Below are positions 63,663 through 64,000 of a DNA stretch of 64,000 bases, piece after piece (positions within the stretch are counted from its first letter, which is position 1; each line of letters starts with the position of its first letter). This DNA comes from Chitinophaga pinensis DSM 2588 (GTDB taxonomy: Bacteria; Bacteroidota; Bacteroidia; Chitinophagales; Chitinophagaceae): the NCBI RefSeq assembly GCF_000024005.1, contig NC_013132.1, positions 1,550,001 to 1,614,000 on the forward strand, read 5' to 3'. The notes under the pieces are model-generated. The model saw only the letters and a list, made by a program, of their open reading frames with translations, made no database searches and was not told the DNA's origin. A program made the translations under genes and the position numbers.

Positions 63663-64000
63663 ATGAAACGATATGCGAAAGCCATATGGCATGGTGCCGG
63701 GAAAGATGGCAGAGGACATATGACGACAGAAAGTGAAGCACTTGATAAGCAGGTCTATTCTTTTAGCAGCAGATTTACCAGCGAAGAAGGCACCAATCCT
63801 GAAGAATTGCTGGCAGCTGCACATGCAGGCTGTTTTACCATGAAGCTGAGCTTTGTACTCGATGAAGCGGGCTACTTTCCTGAAGCGTTGGAAACCACCG
63901 CCTACGTAAACTTTGAAAATGGCGTCATCACAGCATCCCGGTTGGTCGTGACAGGAAAGGTGTGGGGGATAAGTCCGGACGATTTTGACGTATGTGTCCG
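63663..64000 (+). CDS. OsmC-family peroxiredoxin-like protein, cut by window edge
   Basis: The first 112 residues of an OsmC-family protein, which reduces organic peroxides through two cysteines. The signature NPEELLAAAHAGCFTMKLSF contains the first redox Cys (near residue 58); the second would be expected near residue 125 and lies at or beyond the window edge. OsmC is a typical stress protein and fits the neighbouring hydrolase and sigma-54 regulators. The family's usual length is about 140 residues. Confidence 0.9.
   Translation, partial: MKRYAKAIWHGAGKDGRGHMTTESEALDKQVYSFSSRFTSEEGTNPEELLAAAHAGCFTMKLSFVLDEAGYFPEALETTAYVNFENGVITASRLVVTGKVWGISPDDFDVCV

Overview
The window comes from a Bacteroidota genome, most likely a Chitinophaga-like member of the Chitinophagaceae (inference). 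Four housekeeping promoters have the phylum's sigma-A layout (TTTG, 19-20 bases, TAnnTTTG). The primary sigma factor is of the short type starting MRQLKI. There is an Oar-like TonB-dependent receptor, and DUF3667, WG-repeat and 7TMR-DISM proteins typical of the phylum.

Layout. 1-5.7 kb: a cut-off M20 amidohydrolase with an AraC regulator, a DUF1624 membrane acyltransferase, a SnoaL-like/AraC pair, an orphan ExbD and a DUF4240 protein. 5.8-12.9 kb: an exported gamma-glutamyltransferase, an Oar-like receptor preceded by four TTTAAG boxes spaced exactly 11 bp, and an APC permease. 12.9-18.7 kb: tRNA-Ala(GGC), a broken SDR remnant, two DHA2-type efflux pumps without periplasmic partners, inverted repeats, an AraC-type regulator and a VOC protein. 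18.8-21 kb: DUF3667 and an M57 metalloprotease. 21.3-27 kb: a five-gene minus-strand cluster joining an E1-like ThiF protein, a GNAT enzyme resembling autoinducer synthases, a 7TMR-DISM histidine kinase, a receiver-kinase hybrid and a lone receiver. 27.4-33.3 kb: an exported Mn-type superoxide dismutase, a GT39/PAP2 pair and an LptF/LptG permease. 33.6-41.9 kb: the conserved core rpoD, ffh, rpsP, rimM, trmD, rplS, tatA, gatA and a lytic transglycosylase. 42-52 kb: a CPA2 antiporter, a Tat-exported phospholipase C, an SDR, a cysteine-less SufE-like protein, a WG/DUF4349 pair and topoisomerase III. 52-55.3 kb: a cNMP-domain histidine kinase with a receiver fused to a thioredoxin-reductase-like flavoprotein. 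55.4-64 kb: an esterase, an AraC regulator, two sigma-54 activators, an alpha/beta hydrolase and the start of an OsmC protein.

The two most interesting units are regulatory. First, the 21.3-27 kb cluster has the parts of a make-a-signal/sense-a-signal circuit, though no chemistry is proven. Second, the AraC gene at 57.7 kb has a near-consensus sigma-54 promoter, with three TATTCATAT repeats about 80-200 bp upstream, beside a divergent four-GAF sigma-54 activator. Also notable are two long perfect palindromes (16.8 and 55.5 kb) built from related 11-bp units, and a SufE-like protein whose catalytic cysteine is tryptophan.

All calls were read by eye from sequence. Family names rest on recognisable motifs; no alignment or database search was run.
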